Source of the DNA: Bimuria novae-zelandiae CBS 107.79
Taxonomy: Eukaryota > Ascomycota > Dothideomycetes > Pleosporales > Didymosphaeriaceae
DNA length: 64,000 nucleotides
Direction: 5' to 3'
NCBI GenBank assembly: GCA_010015655.1
Contig: ML976662.1
Location: 388,733 to 452,732 of the forward strand
In this document: positions 1 to 12,498 of the stretch, in pieces
Numbering within the stretch: position 1 is the stretch's first letter
Layout of the letters: every line of letters begins with the position of its first letter
Notes under the pieces: generated by a model
The model's database searches: none
The model's input: the letters and a program-made list of their open reading frames with translations, nothing else
What the model was told of the DNA's origin: nothing
Made by a program: the position numbers and the translations under genes

Positions 1-2467
1 CTTAGAGGGAGAGGATAAGGCAGTCGAATAAGGCCCTTAATATAATTAACTATAGGGCTATTTTTTATCTATTATTGTTCCTGTTCCTATAGGATATCCT
101 AGCGACGAATGTCTTACTACACCTCTAAGTTCTAAATTAGCTATTCTAGCTACATCAAGATAGTTTTAGAGGGATTATAGGTCTTAAAATACTTTACTAG
201 CTATAAAATCTAATTCTACTCTATATCTAATTAAAGCTTAAAGCGCTTAAGCTATTAGAGTCCTAGGATATAGTCTTATATTCCTAAGTTTATTACTATA
301 AAGGGGTAGTTACAAATTGTTCGCCTATCTATCCTTATGTGCAAACAAATGTATCGGTCTACTAGGGCACAAATCTTATTTAAAAACCCTCGAACTATAA
401 CGTGGTATAGCAGTTTTTGGATAAGAATATAAAGTAACTAAGATAAAGAAGCTATAATTTAAAAATTAATAAAAAGAAAACCTTAGGCACTAGTGTTAAT
501 AAGGGCATTAAATTAGATCCCGTACCTATTTAAATAAAGTATAAAGGGGGTTTAAAAGTAAGGACCTCCTAGTAACTTTAATAAATCTATATTAGAAAAG
601 TTATACTTACTTATACCTAGGGCGGAGGCTTTTCCTAGGCGTCTTTATTTCTCGGGGATGCTTCCTTATCCGCATTAACGTATTCTTAATTAGAGTCTAG
701 TTCCACTCTAATCTCGTGGACGCGGGGTTAAGGGCAATCTCTAATAAAGTATCTTAACTTTCTATAGTTATAGTAGGTGTTAGAACTTATCTATATTATT
801 AGAAGTTATAACGGCGGGACTATCCTGTCTTAGGGCGCATTTAGAGTAGATTCCTTAATAGGCCTATATAGTACCTTAGTTAGGGTACTAAGGTAAATTT
901 CTTCCTTATAGTTCTTCTAACGCAGAAGTTAATTTATACTAGTTATAAAGTAAGTAAAGGGACTTGTTAGTACATTCCGCGTTTCTAAGTCAAAGGCTAT
1001 TAGGTAGGCCACTATTTTTTTTAAAGGAATTATTCTACAGGTACTTAAACCCTATATTTAGAGCCCTTAAGGATAGTATTATCTTTTCCCACAGGAATAG
1101 AGACCATTTATCCTTATAAACTCTACCTTAGATTACTACACTAATAAACTTAGCCTTAAAGGTAAGGAAAGTTTCCTTAGAGGTTATCTCTAAGCGTTAG
1201 AACGTAGTCTAGTACTTAGCTTCCTTATTACTAGATATAAAGAAGGATAATAGTAGTTTAATCATCTCCTTAGTATTCTTAAACTATAACGTATCTAAAG
1301 TAGCTAGGTACTAGGGTTCTAAATATTCGTGAGCAGTACTAAAAGTATATCCCTATACTAATGCTATGCAAGCGCGTTTACTTAAATAGTAATCCGCGTT
1401 AATCTCGAAACGGTCCCTAATTAATGCTTGCTATTAAGGAAAGGTAGGTTCTTTTTTATTAATTAGGGATTCTATCTTAGGAGTTCGCTTAGATAGCTTT
1501 GCCATAATAGTGGCGGGAGATTCGGACTAGTATCAGAGGGCTATCAGGGGTAATTCGATTATAGGCCGGGCTTAGTCCCTAGCTTAGGATTCTCTAGTTA
1601 ATTGCTCTAGTTATGCTTACATTTAACGCAATTAGTTCTAGAGAGCTATTACTAAGTTAGTGGATTAAACTAAATTAGCTCTAGATCTAATAATAGGATT
1701 ATCTAGAGCATTATTACTTTCTTTATCTTCTTCGCTCTTCAAAGGTTCTAGGGGTGGCTAACAGTCTCCCTAAGTCCGACTCCGGGCCGCCTGCCGTGCC
1801 GTTTTTAACAATACTAAAGCAGACATTAACGTTTAATTTTAAGTCTATAAGTTATTAGTAGTCACTACTTTTCTACCTTGGCGCAACTTTACGCGACTTT
1901 TTTAAAATTAACCTAATTTATCTATAATTAGGAGTTCTAAACCTAAAGGCTTTAGTTAGTAGGAGGTCTCTAGAATCCTACCTGTAAAGAAAACTAGGGA
2001 CGCGCTAACGCAGGTCTATTCTATTCTCGTAGTAATATTCTTTAAAGCTATTACTAGTAATAGTAACCTTTTCCGTATAATATATTAGCGCAGGTTACTT
2101 AAAGGATTAATATTAGTATATCTTTTAGTAAAGGCATATAAGAGTGCGTATATAAAAATATAGCCTTAAATAAATTAAGTGCCTATAGGCCTAGTACGAA
2201 AGGATACAGAAAAGATACTAAACTACAAAGGCCCTAAGCTCCTCTAAATACACCTCTTCCTAGATGGCTAGCTAGCATATAACTGCTATAGGTTAACCGT
2301 CGGTCTAATAGATCCAAAATAGGTCCAAATCGAATCCGTAGTTCCCCATCGGTCTAATAGATCCGAAATTGGTCCGATACAGATAAGTGTCGGTTTTCGG
2401 ATAATCTCGAATCCTGTCTTAACTGACCAAGGGTTCTCGTGTCGACGAGCGATTGTTCCTGTTACAA
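1..2467 (-). mobile_element. RIP-degraded retroelement remnant with gag-type zinc knuckle
   Basis: The stretch is saturated with TpA and stop codons in every frame and holds no usable ORF. On the minus strand, 734-775 keeps the spacing of a CCHC zinc knuckle (C-x2-C-x4-H-x4-C). The first two Cys and the His now read as Tyr and the last Cys survives (YYNYRKLRYFIRDC), which is what G-to-A and C-to-T RIP changes would give. A Gag-like minus-strand reading lies to its right (about 900-1700). The element therefore runs right to left and its pol part would lie beyond position 1. Whether it is an LTR or non-LTR (Tad-type) element cannot be told here. A less mutated, more G+C-rich patch occurs at about 1740-1800. 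Confidence 0.6.
2300..2377. repeat. two-copy 29-bp direct repeat with 49-bp period
   Basis: Positions 2300-2328 and 2349-2377 carry nearly the same 29 bases (starting TCGGTCTAATAGATCC), differing at about four sites. It lies in a patch (about 2280-2467) with little RIP damage, between the left retroelement remnant and the copia C1 LTR. It may be the promoter or LTR side of the left element, or a piece of an unrecognised LTR. Confidence 0.6.
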
Positions 2468-2624
2468 TTAATCGTCTCTTAGAGGTTGGCCGTAGGCGAG
2501 GTCTAATACATGTCGACCCAGCGCTAGCACTATCTAAGATAGTGCGCAGCTAGAGGTGCGCCAGCCTGATATTCTCTACTACACTCTTAATAGTACAGGA
2601 TTACGGAGGCCTTGTAATTAGACA
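2468..2624 (-). repeat. C1 3' LTR
   Basis: 157-bp repeat matching 22591-22747 base for base apart from RIP-type differences. The minus strand starts TGTCTAATTAC (RIP form of TGTCCGATTAC). It is followed inward by the C-rich complement of a polypurine tract. The internal sequence GCACTATCTTAGATAGTGC is a near-perfect palindrome present in both copies. Confidence 0.85.
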
Positions 2625-3891
2625 CACCCCCTTAGCTTAGGCATATCCTTAAGCTAAACGCTTTGCTATAAATAGTCTATCCTCTACTCTATTTTAAAAG
2701 CCTCTATCCTCTGCTGTAAATCCTATAAGGTAACCTTTTAATTAGTAATCTTGTCTAATAAACTTGCAAGTCCTAGTTTATCTAAAAACTTATTCTATTT
2801 ATTTACTAGTAGGACCTTAGTTAGACCGTCTACTACTATATCCTTTAGTTTTTAATAGATTATATTAATCGTTCCTTTATCCACTCTCTACTTTAGCTAA
2901 TAATTGTGGGTATCTACATAGCGTAGCTTAGTCTGTAACTTTGAGATCTCTTTAGTAACAAGGCGAATAGTTTATTAATTATTATAATTAATTATAATTA
3001 GGTAATTACTTATAGTAATCTAGAGCTTCTAAAGTAGTTATAAAGTAAATATAGCTTCCTTAGCTACCTATAAAAGTGCTAGCAATTCGGCCTTTATTAT
3101 TAATATATTAACTATATCTTGTTTGCTTACTTTCTAGGCAATTATGCCACTAAATAGTTTAATAATATATCCATGTAAACTCTTATAATCTAAAGTATTA
3201 TTAGCAAATAATATATTGCTAGTTACTTCTAGAGTGTCTGCTCCTCCTAGCTGTAGACCTAGTAATCTAGTCTTTGTAAGGTAAAGGAGGACTCGATTGA
3301 CAGTAACGTAATAATCTTTACTTAGATTAAATAGAAAATGTAATAGTCTAGAGCTTATAAAGGCGATATCTAGTTAAATAGTAATTACTATATAGAGGAT
3401 TAATCTAACTTTACGCTAATATTAATTAACCCTAGCCTTACTAGCTAGTCTTATTCGCGAAAGTAACTTAATTAAAGCTATTAGTATTTTATATTATATC
3501 TTATAGTAATCTATAAGACGAGATATTTCATTAATATATAAAACTTGTAAAAGCAAAATCTTTCGTTTAGTGTAGTCTCTAATTACTTTAACTCTTAGAA
3601 ACTACTATAGATACTTTTTACTAGTAAGGGTAAACTTAGTGCTTATTTTTGCGATGGTCGCTTCTGCGGTAGACTTATAATCCTTTTAATAGGCGATAAT
3701 TAGATTATCTATATAAAAGAAAATAATAAGTCCTTTCTTAATTAGATAATAAGGCTTATAAGGAACTATAGTAAACTCTCTTTAATAAAGTAGAGGAGAG
3801 ATGCGTATGTTAGGATCTGAACATGTATAGGACGCGGAGGACCAACGGGCCCTCAGCGGGGGTGACACTTGGTGGGGTTGCGCAACCGAGG

Positions 3892-3899
3892 TCACGTGA
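3892..3899. promoter_or_regulatory. TCACGTGA palindrome in TGTTAGG-family LTR
   Basis: Perfect E-box-type palindrome in the solo LTR; the two related LTRs have it at 31290-31297 and 24337-24344. Such CACGTG sites are bound by bHLH proteins (Cbf1/USF class). A promoter role in the LTR is inferred. Confidence 0.5.
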
Positions 3900-3910
3900 T
3901 GTACCATCCA

Positions 3911-4003
3911 GCCAAGGCAGCACCAGCCATAGATGGCAGCACCAGCCATGGAAGGCAGCACCAGCCGTGGATGGTGACACCAGCCATGGATGGCAGCAAG
4001 ACC
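3911..4003. repeat. 19-bp minisatellite inside the solo LTR
   Basis: About five tandem units of a 19-bp motif (consensus GCCATGGATGGCAGCACCA) at 3911-3925 (partial), 3926-3944, 3945-3963, 3964-3982 and 3983-4003 (variant). Each unit contains the palindrome GCCATGGATGGC or a variant of it. The related LTR at 30984-31381 has only degenerate single GCCATCC...GGATGGC segments here, so the array is a copy-specific expansion. Confidence 0.9.
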
Positions 4004-5913
4004 TTGGATGGTACAGAAATCCTTATGTATATAGGAACGCGAGAATGATCTCTCATATTCGCATTCAACCTGTTTATCAATCTATCGTTTGGATCTGAAT
4101 AAGCAACCTTGTTGATTTGATTGTGCTGTACACACCTTCGATACCAACGCCCTCAGTGACAGGCGCAAGCTATCACTACAACCCTTTCCCGTCCTACCAG
4201 TACTCCTGTCCGAGAACCAACCTTAGCCCCTTAGAGAATAGCTACCTCTTTGGGATCTTAACAGCGTAGTCCGTAGAGTGCATTATATAGTTAGAGGATT
4301 GCGCCTGCTCGCGAGTAGCCGCGAGGCATCTTTATGTAGATTTCTCTGTCTAGCTTTGCGTGGACAAAGGCGTTAGTAACGTCGTGTTAGATAAGCTCTA
4401 GGTTAAACTAAGCTATAGTTAATATAAGTATATAAAAGAATTATCTTATAAGCGTTATAGCGTAGGTATCTTATAGGATAGGATATTACTATTAATTACC
4501 TCTTACTACTAATCTTGCTTTATACTTTTGTAATTAATAGTATTTATTAAGCTTATAAGTATATACCTATATATAGTTAAGAATTTAATAACCTACTGCT
4601 TTTACTAGAGTAGCTATAACCTTACTTTAGGACTTTATTTCCTTATAGCTCTAGAAATAGGATTATTTAGCTTCTTTCTATATATTATAAAGAGGGTGAT
4701 CCTTAAGCTTGCTTTTGCAGGTAGGTAGTTCTAGTAGTAGGCTTCTATGTGGCTTCTTACCCACAGTAATTATGCGTTTAAGCTAGGCCTTATCTAGTAT
4801 CTTGCCTTAATACTTGCCACTACCTCTTACTTCTATGCCTGCTATAAATGCCGTGGCGTAAGGACTAACTTATTTTTGCCCTAATTATACTCTTAGGGAT
4901 AGTTTAGCTTAATTATTTCTAGCTAGTAATTAGGCAAGGAGTATAACTAGTAGTAAGGTTAATAAAGATATTAAATAATTATAATTAACCTTTCTACTTT
5001 TTTTATACCGTAGGGTCCCTTTATCCTCTTCCCCCGGCGCCTTAGTGATTGTCTCATTTTTATAGAACGACTCTGTGGCTTAATCCTAGCGAGGTGAGGG
5101 AGGTAACTCTACTAATTATACCCATATTACTATCCCTTCTAAGGTGTTAGGCATAAGATTATCTATTAGGTCTTTAGTCTTGCCTAAGAATACTATATCT
5201 TTGTTTAATATAATATTATAAGTACTAATTAACTTTGCGAGTAAGGGAATCTATATCCTTTAGATATTAAATAATTAATAGCTAATAAGGTAGTTAATCT
5301 AAGCTTTTAGATCTAATCTTTAGAGTTTGCTCTTACTACGCTTTATATTATTAGTTATTACCAAAGCTTTATAGCTATAAGCCTTAAGATAAGCTTAATT
5401 TAGCTTCTTTAGTTAAGTAAACACGCTATTTTAAAAGGCTACTAATATAAAGAATACTTTATAGAGTAATCTCTAGTAGTTAGCGTAGTTTAGAGTTTAA
5501 TTATAGAGGTATACTGCTGTCCGTATAATCTTAGGCTATAGTTACTAGGGTAGGTTAGAGTCTAGTTGCATTGCGCACGCTTTCTCCTTAATTACGTCCC
5601 CTAAGCGTTTAGCCCCTTTATTTTATAATTAAGTATTAGGTGCTAAAGGCTTAATTCTAATACCCTATACTAAGCTCTTAACGTTTACTTTAATAAAGAA
5701 GATCTTATTGTTAGATTTAATAACTTTTACCGTGACTTTAAATTGTACTTTTATAAATAGTATAAAGGTGCTAAGTTGCTTAATAATAGATCGTGCCGAG
5801 TGATTATCCTTAAAGTAAAGGTTCTAGGTAAAGCTAGAGAATCTATTAGTAATAAGTATCTAACTCTTCTCTCCTATAGAGCTATCTACTTTAAAATTAT
5901 AAAAGTTGATTGC

Positions 5914-6363
5914 TGTTATGAGGCTCTCACACCTTATTCCGATCTAGGTTAGGGCGGTAAGGTAGCGTGGTGCTTTACGGATTATTTAGTAGTGTAAGTT
6001 AATGCGACACTTAGCGCGAGGCTGGATAATTTAATCTTATAATAAAATAAGATAACTATTAGTTTATATAGGAGAACGTACTCGCACAGAAGATATGTAA
6101 GTTAACTACAAGGAGCATAACATAGGAAACCGTCCTGTTATATATATCCTCCTTGTCCCATAGAATCCCACGATGTCCTATAGCCTGGGACCGTGGGATC
6201 CCATGGGATTCCTTAGGACACCACGTGACCCGAGTCACGTGGTCCCACGGTTGTCCTATGGTCTTGGCATCTGGGACAGCCTGGGACATTACGTAAGCCC
6301 GAGGTGGGGCCCGGATGCTATCATAAGGCTCTCCGTCCCACCGTCGACTTCTGGACCATAACA
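5914..6363 (-). repeat. G1 3' LTR
   Basis: 450 bp, matching 19840-20289 with RIP-type differences. It contains an inverted pair of CACGTG boxes separated by 8 bases (6222-6241) and a GGGATCCCATGGGA palindrome upstream. Open frames seen through it on both strands (6059-6394, 6173-6361) recur in the other LTR copy and are not genes. Confidence 0.93.
6222..6241. promoter_or_regulatory. paired CACGTG boxes in G1 LTR
   Basis: CACGTG at 6222-6227 and 6236-6241 form an inverted pair (CCACGTGACCCGAGTCACGTGG core). The pair is conserved in the second G1 LTR (about 20148-20167) and in the G1-B LTR despite heavy RIP nearby. A role in LTR transcription is inferred. Confidence 0.5.
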
Positions 6364-7380
6364 CTATCCTCCTCCTTCCTCTGCATGTCCTCATGCAGTA
6401 GCCAATGTCCTCTTAAAGTACCTTCTATTGTTGTTCTGTTAGAGATTAAATAAATTTAATTAGTTAGACTGCTATAATATCTTATAAATACTACGCGAAG
6501 AAGGGCTTAACCTGTAAGCTATTTTTTTTTAAGACGTAGTATAGTAACTATTATAAAAATAGCGTTGCAAAGTATAAGCTAGTAAAACCTATAGTTCTAA
6601 ACTTCTCCTTAATTAATTCTAAGGTGGATAGGCTTAAGCGCCTAAAAGAGGTAGCGGTGGCTAAGGAAGAAGTAACTATAGTAGCCCTTTAGGCTACTTG
6701 TAGTAAAAGAAAAAGGCTACTAAAGTAAAAGCGCTTGCTTAAGGAGCGTAAAAAAAAGCTCTTTACTAACTTAATAAAATTTATTAAGAAGATTAAACGT
6801 CTTAAGGGAATAGAATTATTAGGCTAGAACATTACTTAGCTAAAAGTGGGTCTTATACCTAGCTTTTTTAGCTTAGACTAGTCAATCTATCCTCCGCCTT
6901 TTAATTTTAATAATTTTAAATTTTTAGCCTTAGCTTCTTTAGATGCTCCTAGTAGAACTTCTCTAAGACCTCTTTATAGTTAGTAAGGTTCCTTATTAGC
7001 TTTTATATATTATAGCTCTCTAGCTATTCTTTTTATTTTACTAGGTACTTATGCTAACGCCTAATCTTTTATAGATCCTTAATTACTTTAACCTTATACT
7101 CCTTATCCTTAAGTTTAAGTCGTATTTCTAGTTTGGCGTTTAGTGGTGCTAGTTCTAATAATAATTTGTAAAAGACTAGGTAGATACGTGTATCTATAGG
7201 TAGTTATAATTTAAAATTTACTAGTCCTCTAACCTCTTAAATTTTAAATAGTCCTTTTTAAAAGTTATCTAGTTTTTTGCTTAGCCTTATTATCTTAAGA
7301 TTTTTTTACGAGAGAAGGACTCTATCCCTTTTTTTAAAAGTTAGTTCCTTAATCCTTTTCTTATTTACTTATTTTACTAT
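6364..7380 (-). pseudogene. G1 pol 3' end: integrase C-terminus and chromodomain
   Basis: Minus-strand reading from 7380 gives the gypsy integrase tail (LTFKKRDRVLLSRKN, then a segment matching the usual KLD-KKxGPFxI, then a LDLP-type stretch). It is followed at about 7030-7110 by a chromodomain-like EYKVKVIKD...KYLVKWKE with stops at tryptophan and glutamine codons. Chromodomains of this class are thought to guide integration to methylated-histone chromatin. The rest, to 6385, is a weak reading or 3' UTR; 6364-6384 is the polypurine tract. Copia C2 separates this piece from the integrase core. Confidence 0.75.
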
Positions 7381-7554
7381 TGTCAGATAGAATAAGCTGC
7401 GGTGAGGTCAGATCTGTACAATCGAGCAGGGACCACTTGGCTTGGCACACTAGCAAAATATCCAAAACCAACTAAACACAGTGGAGGATACAACAAAAAA
7501 AAACAATAAATACGATTAAGTTACATTAACATCTACTTATTATACCATCTAATA
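7381..7554 (+). repeat. C2 5' LTR
   Basis: 174 bp. The first bases (TGTCAGATAGAATAAGCTGC) are undamaged, whereas the inner end has become CTAATA instead of CTGACA. Compare the 3' LTR, where the pattern is reversed. Confidence 0.93.
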
Positions 7555-10500
7555 ATTAAGAGTCTCACTGCCCCGACTAATACAATATGGCGCAACTCTT
7601 AAACCGCGATTCTACGGTACACCTGAACACCTCCGCAGACCACAGGGGGTGGAGAACACAACTCCAGGCAAGATGCGTAGTATATAACATTTAAGATAAA
7701 GTTAATCTAAATTCAACCACGCTATTAACCCCGAAACCGCTACTAATAAGGGCTCTAGTTATTACTGACTACGCGCTAGCCGCGAATATTAAAGTCTTAA
7801 TAAGACTAACTAAACTATTAGCTAGAGGCTAGAAGGCTTTTAAAGAAGACCTTAAATACTACAAGATCCTCTTTAAGCAATATAAGAGCAATCAACACGA
7901 ATATAAAAAAGAGTAATTAAGCCTTTAGCACATCGTTGCGTTTATCTAATTAACTATGTCACCGCACCTACTGCGCACATATTACCTGCCAGATAAGCCA
8001 CTACGATAGTGGATTACCGATCTGCAGAAGACAATTGGCATAAGCGACTAACTCGAACGAGAACAAGCACGTACCAGATACCGTGCGGCACTCAAGCCAA
8101 TAAGAAGCCCTTAACAATAGGATACTTGGCTAGCTAAGTACAACGAAGTAGCTACGGAAGCAGAAGCCTTCTAAGTTACTAAGCTATTATAAATTAATGT
8201 AATCATAAAAGACTTTATAGATACTGTAAACAAGGTTGCTCCCATATAGTCTACAAATTTTTAAGACAATGGTTAATTCGCAGCTGGCATAGATCGAAAA
8301 AAGATAATATAACGCTTCCAAGAACACATAATAACAAATTATCCCCTTAGATTAAAGAAACACAAAGCATTTGTGTCTAATAATGCATTATTTTTCGCTG
8401 AAGATGGTGCACCTACCTAGGGCAACGATAGGGACGCCTATCCTACCAAAAGCGCGTTATTAAAACAAAACTAGGGTAGACCTCGTAATTAACGTACAGC
8501 GGGCAGGAAAACCACCACGCTTAAATAGCCTACAGATTTAGAGCCTACTACTATAAGAGGAGCAAAATGCCCTGCATGTAGACAACGCCATAGTATAAAG
8601 GACTGCTATTATGTCAATCCAGACAAGACTCTTAAATGGTGGAAACTAAACGAGACTATCAGCGAGCTTATATAATTTAAGCGTAAGAAAGACGCAACGT
8701 TCTAGGGGCTAATCTATAGATAAAGCAGGACCTAATTAAGAACACTAATTATAAAATAATCGCACACTCTAACGCCCGAGATCCTTAAAGATTAACTAAA
8801 GGGCTAGAGAATCGCTGCTACTAAAGTAGCTTTTAACTTAGCAGTAGGAGGGAGAGATGCTACTAATTATTTATTATAGAAGTTATTTATCCTTAACTTA
8901 GGATTAACCTGCTATATTACTAATAACCCTAATTACATCTATAGTTTCCGACCACCACTGCCCGGAGACTATATATGGGCCGGAAATTCCAAAGTGTGGA
9001 TTAGAGGATATAGGTCTATTAACCTCACTCTAAAGAATAACACTAGAATAACAAAATTAACCTTATAAGATATAGCTATTTGCCTAGACCTGTTATGTAA
9101 CTTAGTGTTCTTCTAACTATTAAGGCACAAAGGGATCTAGTAGGATATATAAATAGACCTAACCACTCTCTAAGGAGCTAAGAACAGAGCCATTAGAATT
9201 ATAATTAAGATGTTTAGACAGTAGGTGCTGGAATACAATCCGCTACCACCTGCCACATATCACACACACAAGATCACTACAAGAACCAAAAAAGGACCGT
9301 AAAAGGCCTTAGCTATGCTATAGCACAAAAGACTAGGACACCTAGGCCTAGCGGCTATTAAACACCTAGTGCAGCAAACTAAAGGGGTGCGTGTTAAAGG
9401 CATTATAACTATAGAATGCAACTTATGCGGGAGAGCAAAGTCCAGACAGCAGATAAGCCACGCCCCACGAATAAACAAAGATGGACCTGGAAAGAGGCTT
9501 AGTATTAACTTCCACACATATAAGATCCAAGGAGTCACTAAAGAGAAGAGTTAATTACTAATTACTAATAAGTTTTTAGGCATGTAATAGGACCTTTACT
9601 TTACAGATTACTAAATAGCAAAGTTAATTATTAATGCCCTTTTAGTATTTATCTTATTCCTTAAGAACCACTTCAACATCTCTATTAAGACTATTAAAGC
9701 AGACAACGAGATCGCTATAGTTAAACTAGAAGTTAAGAAATAGTTAATAACCTAAGGAATAATTATAGAGCCTTCCGCACTAAATACACAATCATAAAAT
9801 AGAGGCGCAGAACGCTTAGGGGGTGTAAACAAGGAGAAAGCTCGTGCCATACAACTTAATGCCAACCTATCCTAGGAGCTATAGCCTAAGATTACAAGAG
9901 CCGCTGTATACCTCTATAATCAAACACTAAACTATGCAAATCACTAGAAAACACCATACGAGATATTCTTTACACGAGTCGCTTTTAGCAATAGGATAGT
10001 CACGTCACTACAAAAACCTAATATTATACACTTAAAAGCGTACGACTGCAAGGCATTTGCAATAACTAATAATACTTACTAAGGTAAATCACGCCTACAA
10101 CGTCTTGACCTAAAGGTATGGATTAGTTATCTAGTTAGATACCAATTATTAAATATCTACTAAATATGGATACCGTCACTTGGCAAAGTAATAAGTACCC
10201 GGGACGTTGTCTTTAATAAAGAGTTAGTATTTAATAGGAAAATTAAGGACCTTATAGATAGTCTTATGCACAGCACGCTTTAAGAAATAGCAACGCACGT
10301 AAGAACTATTAAGTTACTAACTCCTACCTAATAACTATAAATAGACTCCTTTTATAAGGATAAAGCCACTATAAATTCGTTAAAATAACAAGATAAAGCA
10401 GATCTACTAGGCTACTATTAAGGAAGGAAGATTAAGGATAGCTACTTAACTTCTCTAACCACACCGCCACCTGTCGCGTTACTTGCACAGTTAATAGCTA

Positions 10501-12325
10501 GAGACTAAATAAGTCTAACGTAATAAGCGTCCTCTATAACTATCCTCTAGGCAACAGTTTTTATAGCAGGAACCTAAGCCAGCCATGTTAGAAAATATAA
10601 AGGAGAAGTTATAGACAAGGCTAAGATAATAAAAATGCTCGCTAAAGGCTTAAAGCCCTATTAAAGTTAACTTCCACCTCTACTAACATGCCAAACCAAG
10701 CTTAAGGATTACCTAATAGGCGAGATATTCTAAGAGGCTAAGCAAGTGCACCTCGCAAGCTACTAAAAAATAAAATTATAGTTAGAAATTCTAGTAAAGA
10801 AGATTAAACTAACAGGACAGCAGATCCTTAACTACATGTAAGTATACACCTATAAACTTAATAAGCACTATCGCTTGCTAAAGTGCAAGGCGCAACTAGT
10901 CGTCTAAGATAATTAGTAACAAAATATTACCTCGCAAGACACTTACGTAGCCACGCTTACCAGCCAGTCATTCTAAATAATAATGGCAATAGTAGCTTAC
11001 TATGATATGGAGCTCACGCAGTACGACGTCACCAACGCTTTTATCCACGCAATAATAGATCGAGAGGTGTACATGAGAATGCCTCAGGGTTATTAGAAGC
11101 CTAGAATAATATTACAAGTAAACAAAGCACTATACGGCCTTCGCATTTTACTACTCCTCTAGCAAAGAGAATTCACGATAACGCTTAAAGCGCTAGGCTT
11201 CCAGACAGTGCCTCACGAGCCATGCTGCCTAATTAAAGATAGAGTTATTATATTCTTTTACGTCAACGACATCATACTCGCGTACTATAAGGATAAAGAA
11301 TAAGAAGCTTAACAAGCAATTAAACGCTTACAAGATAAGTACACTCTTACTAGAGAAAACAACCTTTAATAGTTTCTTAGCATAGAGGTTATACAGGACT
11401 AAACAAGCTGCAAGATTTAACTATCACAGGCCTCCTATTTAGACAAGATTAGCTAACTAGCAGACAAGACAAACATTTAACATAACACTCTAATAGCTAC
11501 AATTAAATTACTACTAAGGAAAGGGTTAGCAACACTAACTAAGATTAATAAATTTTAACGCAAGATTGGATCGCTACTCTTTACTATAGTCACTACCAGG
11601 CCAGACATTGCCTTTACAACATCACGATTAGCTCGATTTTTATTAAACCCAGGGACTAAGTACTAAGACGCAGTAGACCGAGTTCTCCTATACCTTTAAA
11701 GCACAAAGCAGCGAGCCCTACAGCTTAGAGGTAACACTGGACTTTAGATTGCAAGCGATACATCATTTGCTAATAATATAATAGACCGCAAGAGCTCCCA
11801 AGGTTACGCTATTAAGCTTTTTAGCGGTCTTATCGCCTGGAAAGCAAACAAATAAGACACTATAATAATATTAACTACTAAGGCCGAGCTACTAGCTCTC
11901 TCTTAGGTAGCTAAGGAAGCACTCTTTATCTTAAGACTACTTTAAGAACTTAAGATTAAACTGGACGCGCGCATAGTCACTATTTAGTGTAATAATAAAC
12001 AAACTATACGCCTAGTAACTAAGGAGGTTTCCCGCCTCCAAACCAAACTTCGGCATGTGGACGTCCACAACCACTAGATCCGACAAGAAGTATCTATAGG
12101 CAGGATCAAGATAGAGCATGTGCAGTCAGCGGACATAATTACTAACAGCCTTACAAAGGTACTCTTTAAGAGCAAGTAGGAGGGTTTTCTCTAATAACTT
12201 AGATTAGTCAATGTAAAGACCAAGGAGGTAACAAATACTATACCTCTTAAGGAGATTCAAAAGCAACTTAAAGACCTCACAATTGCATAAGTGCCAGCTT
12301 AAAGAGTTTCCAAGCTAAAGGGGTG
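7555..12325 (+). pseudogene. C2 copia gag-pol remnant
   Basis: Plus-strand copia order can be read through many stops. Gag lies at about 7600-8700. The gag-pre-integrase HHCC region at about 9320-9440 reads LGHLGLAAIKHL...CNLCGRAK, followed by the integrase start GKRLSINFHTY (Asp now Asn, about 9490-9520). RT is at about 10790-11360, with YDVTNAFIHA (from about 11020), the MRMPQGY stretch and FFYVNDIILA (YVDD with the first Asp mutated, about 11255-11285). RNase H includes GLIAWKANK and TTKAELLALS at about 11825-11905. One open stretch, 9369-9554, covers the zinc-binding part. Frames are destroyed by TAA/TAG replacing Gln and Trp codons. Confidence 0.88.
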
Positions 12326-12498
12326 TGTTAGATAGAATAAGCTACGGTAAGGTCAGATCTGTACAATCGAGCAGGGACCACTTGGCTTGGCACACTAGCA
12401 AAATATCCGAAACCAACTAAACACAGTGGAGGATACAATAAAAAAAACAATAAATATAATTAAGTTGCATTAACATCTACTTATCATACCATCTGACA
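12326..12498 (+). repeat. C2 3' LTR
   Basis: 173 bp. The inner end begins TGTTAGATAGAATAAGCTAC (RIP-altered); the outer end CATACCATCTGACA is intact and abuts the ACTAT duplication. Confidence 0.93.

Larger units (their letters stand above)
3808..4263 (-). mobile_element. solo LTR, TGTTAGG family (456 bp)
   Basis: It begins TGTTAGGATC and ends GATCTTAACA, and is flanked by the 5-bp direct repeat GCGTA (3803-3807 and 4264-4268). It is homologous in reverse orientation to the solo LTR at 30984-31381 and to the LTR at 24017-24434. It is inserted in the RT region of copia C1. It is much less RIP-mutated than its surroundings, which suggests a later arrival or incomplete recognition. Compared with the 398-bp copy it is longer because of an internal 19-bp minisatellite. 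The LTR also contains TCACGTGA at 3892-3899. An open frame across it (3823-4098) is a by-product of the low RIP level. Confidence 0.9.
2625..5913 (-). pseudogene. C1 copia pol remnant (IN, RT, RNase H), left part
   Basis: Minus-strand translation with many stops gives copia reverse transcriptase: a region equivalent to ALYGL sits at about 4264-4290, and a RIP form of YVDDLIIAY (YIDNLIIAY) with the downstream STKFTLTS...VKVIRD stretch lies at about 3550-3720. The RNase H part follows to the left (about 2650-3300) and the integrase part lies to the right (about 4500-5900). A solo LTR at 3808-4263 splits RT between the ALYGL and YVDD motifs. It is closest to C3 of the elements in this window. 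It cannot encode protein. Confidence 0.75.
7381..12498 (+). mobile_element. Ty1/copia retrotransposon C2
   Basis: LTRs at 7381-7554 and 12326-12498 begin TGTYAGATAG and end CTGACA (RIP form CTAATA at the inner end). The flanking duplication ACTAT is intact on both sides (7376-7380 and 12499-12503). The polypurine tract AAAGGGGTG precedes the 3' LTR. It sits inside the integrase-chromodomain part of G1. Inner LTR edges carry RIP changes while outer edges are clean. At 5.1 kb it has typical copia length. Confidence 0.95.

Noticed and set aside
3823..4098. 91-codon open frame
   Set aside because: It lies within the solo LTR and its minisatellite; the frame exists because this LTR is little RIP-mutated.
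6059..6394. Open frames of 111 and 62 codons on opposite strands (also at 20084-20290)
   Set aside because: They recur in both G1 LTRs and on both strands; they are LTR sequence, not genes.
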